Shown here one piece after another: positions 1-8,858 of a DNA stretch of 64,000 bases. The stretch comes from Microbacterium testaceum (lineage in GTDB: Bacteria > Actinomycetota > Actinomycetes > Actinomycetales > Microbacteriaceae): NCBI RefSeq assembly GCF_006539145.1, contig NZ_BJML01000009.1, forward strand, positions 1 to 64,000, in the 5' to 3' direction. The notes below the pieces were generated by a model that was not told the origin of the DNA, ran no database searches, and saw nothing but the letters and a program-made list of their open reading frames with translations. Every line of letters begins with the position of its first letter. Position 1 is the stretch's first letter. Made by a program: the position numbers and the translations under genes.

Positions 1-397
1 CGGCCGCGGGCAGGGCGAACGACACGGACTGCTGCGGAATGCCGCTGCCCCCGTAAAGGCCGCCGACGACGATGGTCTGCGCGACCGGGGCGTCGTCCGC
101 GTAAGCGGGCAGGGTCAGCGAATACGGCGTGGGCTGACCGAAGGAGCCGCCGACGTTGGAGCGCGCCAGAACGTTGTTCCCGCTCTGGTCGTACACGATG
201 ACGGTGGACCCGCCGAAGACGGATCCTTGGACGGTCACCGTGCGCGAATCGACGGTCGAGCCGTCGATCGGGCTGGTGACGGTGAGGCCTGCCTCTGCGG
301 CGGATGCGGGCGCGGCGGTGAGCGCGACACCCCCGAGGGCAAGGGCGATGGCGGCGGGCACGGTCAGTGCTTTCCGCCAGAACGGGCGACGTGACAT
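1..397 (-). CDS. Secreted Ig-like protein, N-terminal part (cut by window edge)
   Basis: The reading frame starts at ATG 397 and stays open to base 1, so only the first ~132 residues are present. The start is MSRRPFWRK, then a hydrophobic stretch ending in APASAA, a clear Sec signal peptide. The following part (SPIDGSTVDSRTVTV, then VYDQSGN) resembles bacterial Ig-like domains of surface proteins. A good ribosome site (GGAGAAGG) precedes the ATG by about 8 bases. The C-terminus is outside the window, so the function and wall anchoring cannot be judged. Probably an extracellular or wall protein. Confidence 0.7.
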   Translation of the reverse strand, partial: MSRRPFWRKALTVPAAIALALGGVALTAAPASAAEAGLTVTSPIDGSTVDSRTVTVQGSVFGGSTVIVYDQSGNNVLARSNVGGSFGQPTPYSLTLPAYADDAPVAQTIVVGGLYGGSGIPQQSVSFALPAA

Positions 398-437
398 GTA
401 TTGACCTTCTCCATTGAGAGAGTGGGCCAAAGGGCGA

Positions 438-453
438 GCAACGACGTGGTTGC
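438..453. promoter_or_regulatory. Short inverted repeat upstream of the secreted protein gene
   Basis: GCAAC-GACGTG-GTTGC is a 5-bp perfect dyad with a 6-base centre, 41-56 bases upstream of the ATG at 397. It is a candidate operator, but short inverted repeats are common in high-GC DNA. The rest of the gap up to the nagA stop (454-643) shows nothing else I can name. Confidence 0.25.
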
Positions 454-643
454 AATGGTGCACTCGACGTGAGAACCGACGCACGCTCCTCCGCGAGCAG
501 GCGACGTTCCACGGTCACGCTAACAAGGGAAAAGAAGCCTGATGAAGAGTCAAATTCTGTGATACATCTTCGTTTTTCTCGCCGTTTCCACGCGGCTGGA
601 CGCTTTGCGAAAAAGTGCGCAGGAAAGGTCTTGCGGGCCGCAT

Positions 644-1780
644 CTACTCGACGCGGATCCCGCCACCCCAGACTCGCCGCACGCGCCAGTCCGCGTCCCA
701 CGCGACGAGGTCGGCGCGCATTCCCGGCTCGAGGAGCCCGCGCGCGGGGTCGCCCAGCGCCGCCGCGGGAACGGCCGTCGCCGCTCCCACGGCATCCGAC
801 GCGGCAAGACCCAGGTCGACGATGGCCGCGCGCACCGCGCGATCCAGCGTCAGCGTCGACCCCGCGATCGTGACGCCGTCGTCGAGCAACGCGCGGCCGT
901 CCGCGACGTGAACGTCGAGCTCGCCCAGGCGGTACGCGCCATCGGCGTGGGCGGCGGCGGCCATGGCATCCGTGATCAGGGCCACCCGGCGCGGCGCCGA
1001 GGACAGCAGCATGCGGGCGACCGCGGGGTGAACGTGCACGCCGTCGAGGATGAGCTCGAGGGTAACGCGGTCGTCCTCGAGAGCGGCCGGCACCGGACCC
1101 GGCAGCCGGTGGCCGATCGCGGGCATCGCATTGAGCGCGTGGGTGAGCAGGGTGGCGCCACGCGCGATCGCCTCGCGCGTGAGGGCGTAATCGGCCTCGG
1201 TGTGGCCGATCGCGACGCGGATGCCGAGGGCGGTGAGCTCCGTGATCGCGTCGAGAGCTCCGGGGAGTTCGGGCGCAAGGGTGACCTGCCGGATGAGGCC
1301 GGGCTCGGCATCGCGCACGAGGTCGAGGACGGGTCCGTCGGGGAGAGCGAGCGCGCCGGGGTCGTGCGCCCCGCGCCGGGCGGGCGAGAGGCAGGGGCCC
1401 TCGAGATGCACGCCCAGAATCGCGGAATCGGACCGTCGTGCGACGGCGACGCGAGTGAGCTGCCGACGCAGGACATCGAGCGGAGACGAGACCAGGCTCA
1501 CGAGGGTCGCCGTCGTACCGTGGCGGCGGTGCGCGGCGACCCCGGCGGTAATGGCATCCGTACCGTCTTCGAAAGCGTGCCCGCCGCCCCCGTGCACGTG
1601 CAAGTCGATCAGGCCGGGGGTCAGGGTCGCCCCGCCCAGGTCGATGCGCTCGGACGCCCTCGGAGCGAGCCCGGTGCCCACCTCGGCGATCAGACCGTTG
1701 TGCACCCGCACCCACGCGTCGGGCAGGTCGCGCCGCGCGTCGACCACCCGGGCGCCGGTGAGCAGCAGGTCGGCGGTCAT
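644..1780 (-). CDS. nagA: N-acetylglucosamine-6-phosphate deacetylase
   Basis: Removes acetate from GlcNAc-6-P to give GlcN-6-P in the cytoplasm, the step before NagB. The 378-aa length is normal. Amidohydrolase landmarks are visible: HxH at H61/H63 (DLHVHGGG), metal-ligand E127 (HLEGP), H193 (IGHTEADY), H214 (THALNAMP) and catalytic Asp D271 (ITDAM). The ATG at 1780 overlaps the nagB stop (ATGA), so it is translationally coupled as the last gene of the eight-gene leftward operon that starts at 8714. Regulation is probably by the divergent ROK protein at 8859. No key residue is missing. Confidence 0.95.
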   Translation of the reverse strand: MTADLLLTGARVVDARRDLPDAWVRVHNGLIAEVGTGLAPRASERIDLGGATLTPGLIDLHVHGGGGHAFEDGTDAITAGVAAHRRHGTTATLVSLVSSPLDVLRRQLTRVAVARRSDSAILGVHLEGPCLSPARRGAHDPGALALPDGPVLDLVRDAEPGLIRQVTLAPELPGALDAITELTALGIRVAIGHTEADYALTREAIARGATLLTHALNAMPAIGHRLPGPVPAALEDDRVTLELILDGVHVHPAVARMLLSSAPRRVALITDAMAAAAHADGAYRLGELDVHVADGRALLDDGVTIAGSTLTLDRAVRAAIVDLGLAASDAVGAATAVPAAALGDPARGLLEPGMRADLVAWDADWRVRRVWGGGIRVE

Positions 1781-2547
1781 GCCGAGGCGATCTCGCGGTG
1801 GTCCCAGGCGAAGCGGTAGTAGTCGCGGTGCTCGAGCTGGGCGGCGGCCGCCTCATCGACGATGACCACGGCCCGCCGGTGCAGCTGGATCGCGGATGCC
1901 GGGCACGACGAGGTCAGCGGCCCTTCGACGGCCGCGGCGACGGCGGGGGCCTTCGCCGCGCCGAAGGCGAGCAGCACGAGCACGCCCGCGTCGAGGATCG
2001 TACCGATGCCCTGAGTGAGGCAGTGCGTGGGGACGTCGTCGATGTTGTCGAAGAACCGTGCGTTGTCGGCGCGGGTCGCGGGCGTCAGCGCCTTCAGGCG
2101 CGTACGCGAGGCGAGCGACGAGCCCGGCTCGTTGAACCCGATGTGCCCGGTGCGGCCGATGCCCAGGATCTGCAGGTCGATGCCGCCGGCCGCGGCGATC
2201 GCGGCCTCGTACCGCTCGCCGGCCTCGGCCAGCGGACCCCCGTCGTCGCCCGGAACGCGCACGAGCGACGGGTCAAGTCCGAGGGGGCCGACGATGTCGC
2301 GATCGACCACGGCGCGGTAGCTCTCGGGGTGTCCGGCGGGCAGGCCCACGTACTCGTCGAGGGCGAAACCCCGCACGGCCGAGAGGTCGAGGGAACGCTC
2401 CGCCAGGGCCGCCCACACCGGCAGGGGTGTCGAGCCGGTCGCGAGTCCCAGCGTCGGGTCGCTGCGGCGACTCAGCGCGGCGACGATGAGGTCGGCGGCG
2501 ATGCGGCCGGCATCCGCCTGTTCCTGCACGATCGCGATCTCGGTCAC
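1777..2547 (-). CDS. nagB: Glucosamine-6-phosphate deaminase
   Basis: Converts GlcN-6-P to fructose-6-P and ammonia, feeding glycolysis. The 256-aa protein has the NagB hallmarks: substrate loop GLATGSTPLP (34-43), catalytic DEY (64-66) and GIGRTGHIGFNEPG (129-142). The GTG start at 2547 overlaps the stop of the upstream CutC-ROK gene by four bases (GTGA), and its own stop overlaps nagA. That coupling, with a kinase just upstream, implies a complete route from amino sugar to fructose-6-P. It is at the usual length of bacterial NagB and lacks the extra C-terminal allosteric residues of E. coli NagB. Confidence 0.95.
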   Translation of the reverse strand: MTEIAIVQEQADAGRIAADLIVAALSRRSDPTLGLATGSTPLPVWAALAERSLDLSAVRGFALDEYVGLPAGHPESYRAVVDRDIVGPLGLDPSLVRVPGDDGGPLAEAGERYEAAIAAAGGIDLQILGIGRTGHIGFNEPGSSLASRTRLKALTPATRADNARFFDNIDDVPTHCLTQGIGTILDAGVLVLLAFGAAKAPAVAAAVEGPLTSSCPASAIQLHRRAVVIVDEAAAAQLEHRDYYRFAWDHREIASA

Positions 2548-4304
2548 GAGCGGGCCTCCGTTCGGGGGGTGGTCGGCTCAGCCAGGATGACAGGTGCGGT
2601 CCACGAGCGGGTGACCTCGGGTCGCTGCGCGGCCTCGAAGGCCAGCATCGCGGCGCCGATGCGGCCGGCGTGCGTGCCCAGGGCCGCGGTCGTCAACCGG
2701 GGGGCTTCTCGCCACGCGAGCGCCGCGGTCAGCCGTTCGCGCAGGGGCTCGATGAACGCGTCTCCGGCCTGCGCGACGCCACCGCCGAGCACGATCACCT
2801 CGGGGTCGACGAGCAGGGTCAGGGTCGCGAGCCCCGTGGCCAGGGCGTCGAGCCCCTCCGACCAGACGCGGGCGGCGACGGGATCCGTGTCGACGCGGGC
2901 GATGATCGACGCGGCATCCGGAGTCTCTCCGTCGATCAGCGGGGCGCTCGCCGCGTACCGCCGAGCCAGGCCCGCGCCCGAGAAGTACACCTCGAGGCAG
3001 CCGCGCTGACCGCACGCGCAGAGCTCGCCGCCGGGCACCACCGGGATGTGACCGAGCTCGCCGGCCCCCGAGATGGCCCCCTCGACGGCCCGTCCGTCGG
3101 AGGTGAGGGATGCCGCGACCCCGGTGCCGATCGCCGCGAAGACGACGTTGCGCGAACCGGCGGCGGCGCCGTAGGCCCCCTCGGCCGCACCCGCGGCGCG
3201 CACGTCGTGGTCGACCGCGACGGGGAGTCCGGTGGCTTCGGAGAGGAGACGGGCGAGAGGGACGTCGGTCCACCCGAGCGTCGAGGCGTAACGGACGGTG
3301 CCGGTGGCGCTGTCGATCAGGCCGGGGCTCACGACGCCCGCACCGACGACCGAGCGGCCGAGGTCCTCAGCCCCCGCGACGAGGTCGGTGAGCAGGTCCG
3401 CGATGCGCGTGACCGTCTCGGCACCGGAACCGCCGGTTGCGATGCGCGAGCTCTTCAGCACGTGACCGTCGATGTCGACGAGCGCCCCCTTCGCCGAGGT
3501 GCCGCCGATGTCGACGGCGATCACGGCCGGGTGCGACGCGCGGTCGCTCTCGCTCACCGCGAGCACCGTGTCGCGGATGACCGACTCGTCGGTGACGAGG
3601 TGCCCGCGACCGGAGGCGACCTGCGCGCGCAGGTGCACCTCGCGGGCCCCCGTCCTGTCGAGAAGCGCCGTCACGTTGTGGGCCCGGACCGAGCCGCCGA
3701 CGAGGACCGTCGGCATCCGGGTGCCCTCCGACCGGGCGCGCAGCGCGGCGAGCACATCGGTCCCCTCGCCGGCCGTGGCCTTTCCCCCGGAGGTGAGTAC
3801 GCGGGCGATGCCGTGGTGGGCGAGCGTGTCGTAGGCGTCGAAGAGGTCGACGGTGTCGTCGAAAGCCTTATGGAAAGTGATCGGCACCCCTCCCGCGGCG
3901 GTCCGGATCGCCTCGAGTGCCTGTTCGTCGACGTGCCCGTCGACGGTGAGTGCGCCGAAGACGATGCCCACCGGCACCCGACTGGTGCGCGCCAGGGCGG
4001 CGATGGCGCGGGCGTCGGCCCGCATCACGCGCAGCTCGTCGTCGGAGTAGACGAAGTCGCCGCCGCGCGAGCGGACCATGATCTGCACACCCACGCTCCG
4101 CACCGCCGCGAGGACGGACTCGATCATTCCGAGGCTGGGCGTCGTGCCCCCCTCGAGAAGGTCTGCGCACAGCTCGACGCGATCGGCGCCCGCCCGCTCG
4201 GCGGCGAGCACCCCTGCGAGGTCGTCGACGCAGATCTCCACGAGGGCGCGGGCGGGCGTGGAGGACTTCTCGGTGAGGGATGCCGGGTCTGCGGCGGTCG
4301 TCAC
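2544..4304 (-). CDS. CutC-family TIM barrel fused to ROK sugar kinase
   Basis: A single uninterrupted 586-codon frame. Residues ~20-229 match CutC (VEICVDD, ADRVELCADLLEGG, TFHKAFDD, VLTSGGKATAGEG). After a ~30-residue linker, residues ~261-575 are a ROK kinase: DIGGT phosphate motif 265-269, DHD at 365-367 in the position of the catalytic base, zinc motif H419/C429/C431/C436 (ELCACGQRGCLE). The GTG at 4304 overlaps the asparaginase stop (GTGA). The kinase half would phosphorylate an amino sugar (GlcNAc is the simplest guess). The CutC half has no settled enzymatic role; copper handling is the historical name only. A separate internal GTG start for the kinase (for example near residue 237) cannot be excluded. 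Confidence 0.85.
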   Translation of the reverse strand: MTTAADPASLTEKSSTPARALVEICVDDLAGVLAAERAGADRVELCADLLEGGTTPSLGMIESVLAAVRSVGVQIMVRSRGGDFVYSDDELRVMRADARAIAALARTSRVPVGIVFGALTVDGHVDEQALEAIRTAAGGVPITFHKAFDDTVDLFDAYDTLAHHGIARVLTSGGKATAGEGTDVLAALRARSEGTRMPTVLVGGSVRAHNVTALLDRTGAREVHLRAQVASGRGHLVTDESVIRDTVLAVSESDRASHPAVIAVDIGGTSAKGALVDIDGHVLKSSRIATGGSGAETVTRIADLLTDLVAGAEDLGRSVVGAGVVSPGLIDSATGTVRYASTLGWTDVPLARLLSEATGLPVAVDHDVRAAGAAEGAYGAAAGSRNVVFAAIGTGVAASLTSDGRAVEGAISGAGELGHIPVVPGGELCACGQRGCLEVYFSGAGLARRYAASAPLIDGETPDAASIIARVDTDPVAARVWSEGLDALATGLATLTLLVDPEVIVLGGGVAQAGDAFIEPLRERLTAALAWREAPRLTTAALGTHAGRIGAAMLAFEAAQRPEVTRSWTAPVILAEPTTPRTEARS

Positions 4305-5308
4305 GGTGCGGCGCTCGCTGCCGAGGCGTCGAGCCACTCCCGCACGTCGCGACCCACCTCGACCGAGCCGACCGGGACCCCGCCGCCGAGGATCGGCAGC
4401 TCGACGAGGTCGCCCGCGCCCGAGATGTCGGCGCCCAGGGCTTCGAGGACGGTGAGGGCGACGAGCGTCGTCGCACGGGGGTTGCCGTCGAGGATCTTCA
4501 TCGACACCGCAGCCCCGTCGGCCGTCGCCATGCCGATCACCCCCTCGGCGCCGCCCTTCGACAGCAGCCCCGGTACGCGCAGCATGGCGTCGGTGTTGGC
4601 GTGGTGGTCGCCGCCGACGAAGCGGGGGTACGACCGCATGGCATCCGCCACTCTCCGCTCCGGCGTGCCGGGGGCGCCCGTCACGAGGGCGCGGAAGATG
4701 CGGGCGATGCCGAGGGGCGAGACGCTGAACAGGGGCGCCCCGCACCCGTCGACGGCTTCGTGCGCCACCGTCTCGCCCGACAGGCGTTCGAGCGTCGAGC
4801 GCACGAGCTGCTGCAGCGGGTGCGACGGGTCGAGGTAGCTCGCGGTGTCCCACCCGTTGACCGCGCAGGCGAGCAGCATTGCGGCGTGCTTGCCCGAGCA
4901 GTTCATGCGCACGCGCGAGCGCTGCTCGCCGTCGCGGATGAGACGTTCGCGCGTGGGCTCGTCCTCGGGCCAGTCGACCGGGCACCCGAGGGCGCTCTCG
5001 TCGAGGCCCGCGCGGGTGAGCAGATCGCGCACGACGTCGACGTGCACGTCTTCGCCGGTGTGGCTGCCCGCGGCGATGGCGAGGTCGGCTCCGTCGATGT
5101 CGGCCCCGGCGAGCAGGCACGCGAGGGCCTGCACGGGCTTAACGGTGGAACGGGGCAGGATCTGTTCGCCGCTCCCGGTCTGCCAGGCCACCGATCCGTC
5201 GGCGGACAGGGCGGCGATCGAGCCGAGGTGGCGGCTCTCGACGACACCCGAGCGGATGACGACGGCGAGGTCGGCCAGGGGGGAGGGAACAGGGGGAAGG
5301 GACGTCAT
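4301..5308 (-). CDS. L-asparaginase, Rhizobium etli type II family (PF06089)
   Basis: Predicted to hydrolyse the side-chain amide of asparagine or an asparagine conjugate. The 335-aa protein carries the motifs of the R. etli ReAV-type family, unrelated to E. coli AnsA/B: tandem Ser-Lys motif in PRSTVKPVQ, NCSGKHAAML with the Cys/Lys of the zinc site, and DGCGAP with the second Cys. The stop overlaps the GTG of the CutC-ROK gene, and 33 bases separate it from the permease upstream. Its place between an amino-acid importer and amino-sugar enzymes is unusual and suggests a substrate joining both moieties. The RBS is weak (AAAGAA). Confidence 0.88.
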   Translation of the reverse strand: MTSLPPVPSPLADLAVVIRSGVVESRHLGSIAALSADGSVAWQTGSGEQILPRSTVKPVQALACLLAGADIDGADLAIAAGSHTGEDVHVDVVRDLLTRAGLDESALGCPVDWPEDEPTRERLIRDGEQRSRVRMNCSGKHAAMLLACAVNGWDTASYLDPSHPLQQLVRSTLERLSGETVAHEAVDGCGAPLFSVSPLGIARIFRALVTGAPGTPERRVADAMRSYPRFVGGDHHANTDAMLRVPGLLSKGGAEGVIGMATADGAAVSMKILDGNPRATTLVALTVLEALGADISGAGDLVELPILGGGVPVGSVEVGRDVREWLDASAASAAP

Positions 5309-5341
5309 GGGTGGTTCTTTCGATGCCGGGGCGAAGGCGGA

Positions 5342-6208
5342 TCAGCGGTCGACAGGGGCGTTCGGGGTGGTGAGGCCGGCCGGGGCGACCTTGGCGGGGG
5401 TCGCGAGGCGGCGGCGGCCCGGTCGCTTCTGCAGGCGAGCGGCCAGGCCCGAGAGGCCGCCGTTGAGCGCGAGGAAGATCACGGTCACCACCACGAAGGT
5501 CTGGATGAGCAGGCCGTTGAAGCTCGACAGCACCTGCCCGCGGTACAGCAGCTCGGTGAACGCCACGATGTAGCCCAGCGACGTGTCCTTGAGCAGGCTC
5601 ACCAGCTGGACCACGAGCGAGGGCGCGACGAAGCGCAGCGCCTGGGGCAGGACCACCTTGCGGTCGACCTGCCAGCGGGTCATACCGAGGCTGAGACCGG
5701 CTTCGGTCTGCCCGCGGGGCAGGGCGAGGACACCCGCGCGGATGATCTCGGCGAAGGCGGCCGCGTTGGCGATCGTGAGCGGGATGACGAGCTTCCACAG
5801 CACCGGGAAGTTCAGGCCGAGCTGGGGGAGGCCGAAGAGCATCAGGTAGATGAGCAGCAGCACGGGGACCGTGCGGGCGATCTCGATGTAGGCGGTGCAG
5901 ATCCAGCTGATCCAGCGGACGCGGCTGAGACGCCCGAGGGCGAGCAGCAGGCCGAGCACGAATCCGAACACGGCGGTCAGGGCCGCGGCCTGCAGTGTGC
6001 CGAGCAGGCCGACGCCGAGGTACTCCCAGATCGCGATGTCGAGGAACGGCAACCACCGGTCGCTGTCGAGCTGGCCCTTCGACGCGAACTGCACGAGGGC
6101 GAGGGTGATGAGGCCCAGGATGACGACCGCGCTGACGATCGACCAGATGAGGATGCGGCGGCGAGTACGGGGCCCGGGCTCGTCGTAGAGCGAAAGGGGG
6201 GAGGTCAT
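5342..6208 (-). CDS. Polar amino acid ABC transporter permease (second)
   Basis: A 288-aa inner-membrane permease of the HisMQ/GlnP (PAAT) type. Several hydrophobic segments are clear (first at ~25-50), and the EAA-loop region reads PRGQTEAGLSLGMTRWQVDRKVVLPQALR, typical of these permeases. It has an N-terminal cytoplasmic extension with arginines (PRTRRR). The ATG at 6208 overlaps the preceding permease stop (ATGA), so the two likely form a heterodimer. The C-terminus is basic (LQKRPGRRRLA). Confidence 0.9.
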   Translation of the reverse strand: MTSPLSLYDEPGPRTRRRILIWSIVSAVVILGLITLALVQFASKGQLDSDRWLPFLDIAIWEYLGVGLLGTLQAAALTAVFGFVLGLLLALGRLSRVRWISWICTAYIEIARTVPVLLLIYLMLFGLPQLGLNFPVLWKLVIPLTIANAAAFAEIIRAGVLALPRGQTEAGLSLGMTRWQVDRKVVLPQALRFVAPSLVVQLVSLLKDTSLGYIVAFTELLYRGQVLSSFNGLLIQTFVVVTVIFLALNGGLSGLAARLQKRPGRRRLATPAKVAPAGLTTPNAPVDR

Positions 6209-6849
6209 CGGCGGATCCTCAACTTCTTCTCGAGGCGGCCGGCGGTGAGGCCGATCGCCAGCGCGAGCACCATGTAGATGAGCCCCGCCGCGGTGAAGAT
6301 CAGGATGGGCTGAGCCTCGACGAGGTTGAGCTTGTTGGCGGCGCTCGTCAGCTCGACGACGCCCACCGCAGCGGCCAGGGCGGTGTTCATGGTGAGGGCG
6401 ATCATGACGTTGCCGATGGGCTGGATCGCGGCCCGCAGCGACTGGGGGATGACGAGCACGCGCAGGGTCTGGCCGAGCGAGAACCCCAGCGCGCGGCTGG
6501 CCTCGATCTCGCCGCGGCTCACGGTGTTCACGCCGCTGCGGACGGCCTCGGCGACGTACGCCGCTTCGTAGAGGGTGAGCACGATGATCGCCGTCGGCGT
6601 CAGGGGCAGCAGGAATCCGGCATCCGGCAGGGCGAACACCGCCAGCACGAGGAGAACCAGAAGCGGGACGTTGACGAAGAACTGCACGTAGGCGAAGGCG
6701 GCCCAGCGCAGCACCGGCACCGGGCTGATGCGCGCGGCGGTGACGAGCGTGCCCAGCACGATCGATCCGATGCCCGCCGAGACGGCGAGCAGGATCGTCG
6801 TACCGAGCGCTTGCGCGATCGGCCCGGCGCTCGAGGCGAAGAAGTCCAT
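6205..6849 (-). CDS. Polar amino acid ABC transporter permease (first)
   Basis: A 214-aa PAAT-family permease, shorter than its partner. The conserved loop is visible (SRGEIEASRALGFSLGQTLRVLVIPQSLR, ~118-146), flanked by about five membrane segments. It starts at ATG 6849, 79 bases after the stop of the substrate-binding protein gene, and overlaps the next permease. Together with the binding protein and ATPase it makes a full importer for an amino acid or amino-acid-like solute; the sequence does not reveal the substrate. Confidence 0.9.
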   Translation of the reverse strand: MDFFASSAGPIAQALGTTILLAVSAGIGSIVLGTLVTAARISPVPVLRWAAFAYVQFFVNVPLLVLLVLAVFALPDAGFLLPLTPTAIIVLTLYEAAYVAEAVRSGVNTVSRGEIEASRALGFSLGQTLRVLVIPQSLRAAIQPIGNVMIALTMNTALAAAVGVVELTSAANKLNLVEAQPILIFTAAGLIYMVLALAIGLTAGRLEKKLRIRR

Positions 6850-6928
6850 GGGGTCCTCAGAGGAGCGTGAGAGGGGAGGGGAGACCGGCGCCCGTCATGT
6901 GCGGAACGGACGCCGGTCGGTCAGGGGA

Positions 6929-7882
6929 TCAGGAGCCGGGGACGCTGCCGATCGCGGGGGGAGTCGGAGCGCTCGACTCGACCGCCGAGCCCAGGGTGGC
7001 GTCCCAGATCTTGGCCCACGAGCCGTCGTCCTGGATCTTCTTCAGCCAGTCGTTGATGAACGACTTGAACTGCGCGTCGTCCTTCTTCAGACCGATGCCG
7101 TACGCCTCACTGGTGAAGGGCTGCCCGACGACCTTGATGCTCTTGTCGTCGATGGCGTGGCTCGCGAGCAAGGTGAAGTCCTGCACGTACGCGTCGCCGC
7201 GGCCCTGGGTCAGGGCCTGGAGGGCCTGCGGGTCGGTGGCGAAGCTGACGATGTTCGCGGTGGGCTGCTTCTCGGGCACGGCCGTGACAGCGGGGGTGTT
7301 CGCGCCGACGATGACCGTCTTGCCGCCCAGGTCGTCGATGCCGTTGATGTCGGTGTTGTCACTGCGGACGGCGACGGCCAGACCCGACTCGAGGTAGGGG
7401 CCGGCGAAGTCGACCTGCTCGGCGCGCTTCTCGGTGATCGTGTACGTGTTGAAGACGACGTCGACGGTGCCATTGGCGAGCAGGGCCTCGCGGGTCTCGG
7501 ACGCCGGCGGGACGATCTCGACGTTGGGCTCGCCGAGGATGTAGATGGCGAGCATCTTGGCGAGGTCGGCGTCGAAGCCCTGCACGTCTTCGGGGTTCGT
7601 GGGGTCCTGCTGCGACAGCAGGGGGGCGTCGAGGGCCTCGGCGACGATGAGCTTGCCGCGCGCCTTGATCTTGGCCATCGTCGAGTCGGAGATGAGGGCC
7701 GCGGCGTCGGCGACGGGCGCGTTCGCGTAGACCTCTTCGAGGCTGCTGGCCTTGGCCGACGCGCTGGGGTCGGACCCCGGGACGGCCGCGGTGCCGGACG
7801 AGCACGCGGCGAGAGACGCGACCGTGGCCGCGGACGCCAAGAGGACGAGGCCTCGGCGAAGGATCGAGCGAGAGGAGATCAC
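6929..7882 (-). CDS. Amino acid ABC transporter substrate-binding lipoprotein
   Basis: A 317-aa extracellular solute-binding protein (SBP_bac_3 type). It has a signal peptide with lipobox LAAC (Cys ~27), so it is lipid-anchored outside the membrane. Family landmarks: GKLIVAEAL, VQGFDADLAKMLA, DVVFNTYTITEKRAEQVDFAGPYLESG and DLGGKTVIV, with a C-terminal WLKKIQDDGSWAKIWD. The start codon is GTG 7882 with AAAGG about nine bases before. It is the second gene of the operon, 61 bases behind the ATPase. The ligand is unknown; operon mates suggest an asparagine- or glycosyl-amino-acid-like compound. Confidence 0.92.
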   Translation of the reverse strand: MISSRSILRRGLVLLASAATVASLAACSSGTAAVPGSDPSASAKASSLEEVYANAPVADAAALISDSTMAKIKARGKLIVAEALDAPLLSQQDPTNPEDVQGFDADLAKMLAIYILGEPNVEIVPPASETREALLANGTVDVVFNTYTITEKRAEQVDFAGPYLESGLAVAVRSDNTDINGIDDLGGKTVIVGANTPAVTAVPEKQPTANIVSFATDPQALQALTQGRGDAYVQDFTLLASHAIDDKSIKVVGQPFTSEAYGIGLKKDDAQFKSFINDWLKKIQDDGSWAKIWDATLGSAVESSAPTPPAIGSVPGS

Positions 7883-7943
7883 GGGTACTGCCTTTCGGTT
7901 GCGGGTGCGTGCGGAACGAGCCGCGTCGGGGGCGGGGAGGATG

Positions 7944-8714
7944 TCAGTGGGCGAGGATCTTCGACAGGAACGCCCGGGCGCGGTCGCTCTCGGCGTGGGT
8001 GAAGAAGCGCTCGGGGGTGGTGTCTTCGACGATGCGTCCGTCGTCCATGAAGATCACGCGGTCGGCGGCGCGGCGGGCGAAGCCCATCTCGTGCGTGACG
8101 ACGACCATCGTCATGCCCTCTTCGGCGAGCGAGGTGATCACGTCGAGCACCTCGCTGACCATCTCGGGGTCGAGGGCCGAGGTCGGCTCGTCGAAGAGCA
8201 TGAGCTTGGGCTTCATCGCCAGCGCGCGGGCGATGGCGGCGCGCTGCTGCTGACCGCCGCTGAGCTCGCCGGGGAAGCGGTCGGCCTTGTCGGCGATCCC
8301 GACGCGGTCGAGCAGGGCCAGGCCCTCTTCCCGCGCCTTCTTCAGCGGCACCTTCGAGACGATGTGCGGGGCGAGGGCGACGTTGTCGAGAACCGTGCGG
8401 TGTGCGAAGAGGTTGAAGGACTGGAAGACCATGCCCACTTCGGCGCGCAGGTCGGCGAGTCCGCGCCCCTCGCTCGGCAGCGGGACGCCGTCGATGGTGA
8501 TGGTGCCCGAGGTGATGGTCTCGAGACGGTTGAGGCAGCGGCACAGCGTCGACTTGCCCGAGCCCGAGGGGCCGACGATGACGACGACCTCGCCGCGAGC
8601 CACGTCGAGATCGACGTCCTTGAGCACGTGGTGGTCGCCGAAGTGCTTCTGCACCTCGCGGACCGCGACGAGGGGCGCGGAGGCGGGGGCTGCGGGGGAG
8701 GCGGGCGTCGACAC
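7944..8714 (-). CDS. Amino acid ABC transporter ATP-binding protein
   Basis: ATPase of the importer, with Walker [11 protein letters not shown]-loop MVFQSFNLF, signature LSGGQQQR, Walker [13 protein letters not shown] and switch His (VTHEMGF), the pattern of GlnQ/HisP. I prefer the GTG at 8714 (256 aa, [10 protein letters not shown]), which has GGAAGGA nine bases upstream. A longer frame from a TTG at 8798 adds 28 Pro/Ser-rich residues with no RBS. First gene of the leftward operon, which runs 8714 to 644 without a visible terminator. Confidence 0.92.
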   Translation of the reverse strand: MSTPASPAAPASAPLVAVREVQKHFGDHHVLKDVDLDVARGEVVVIVGPSGSGKSTLCRCLNRLETITSGTITIDGVPLPSEGRGLADLRAEVGMVFQSFNLFAHRTVLDNVALAPHIVSKVPLKKAREEGLALLDRVGIADKADRFPGELSGGQQQRAAIARALAMKPKLMLFDEPTSALDPEMVSEVLDVITSLAEEGMTMVVVTHEMGFARRAADRVIFMDDGRIVEDTTPERFFTHAESDRARAFLSKILAH

Positions 8715-8858
8715 GGGGGTGGATCCTTCCCGCGGACTCGCCGCGATATCGGGTACAGCCGACGCGGGAGGTGATTTCCGCGTCCTTGGTGAAATCAAAC
8801 TAACGAGGCCATGTTACAGAGATAATTCGAGACAGAAACTCCAAGTTTGGAATAAGAT
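8715..8858. promoter_or_regulatory. Divergent control region between transporter operon and ROK regulator
   Basis: This is notably AT-richer than its surroundings. On the + strand TAAGAT (8853-8858) sits six bases before GTG 8865, a leaderless-type -10, with GAGACA (8829-8834) a possible -35. CCAA-GT-TTGG (8841-8850) is a small dyad that could be a ROK operator. On the minus strand TAACAT (8816-8811) is a possible -10 for the operon. Assignments are by eye. The repressor probably controls both directions from here. Confidence 0.45.

Noticed and set aside
4305..5120. N-terminal extension of the CutC-ROK frame to 5120
   Set aside because: It is Arg/His/Pro-rich antisense-frame-like translation of the asparaginase gene. 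The GTG at 4304, overlapping the asparaginase stop, is where CutC homology begins.
2670..6277. Long rightward open frames (722 and 665 aa) across the nag operon
   Set aside because: Opposite-frame shadows in high-GC DNA: Arg/Gly/Asp/Glu-rich without recognisable domains, while the leftward frames are clear known families.
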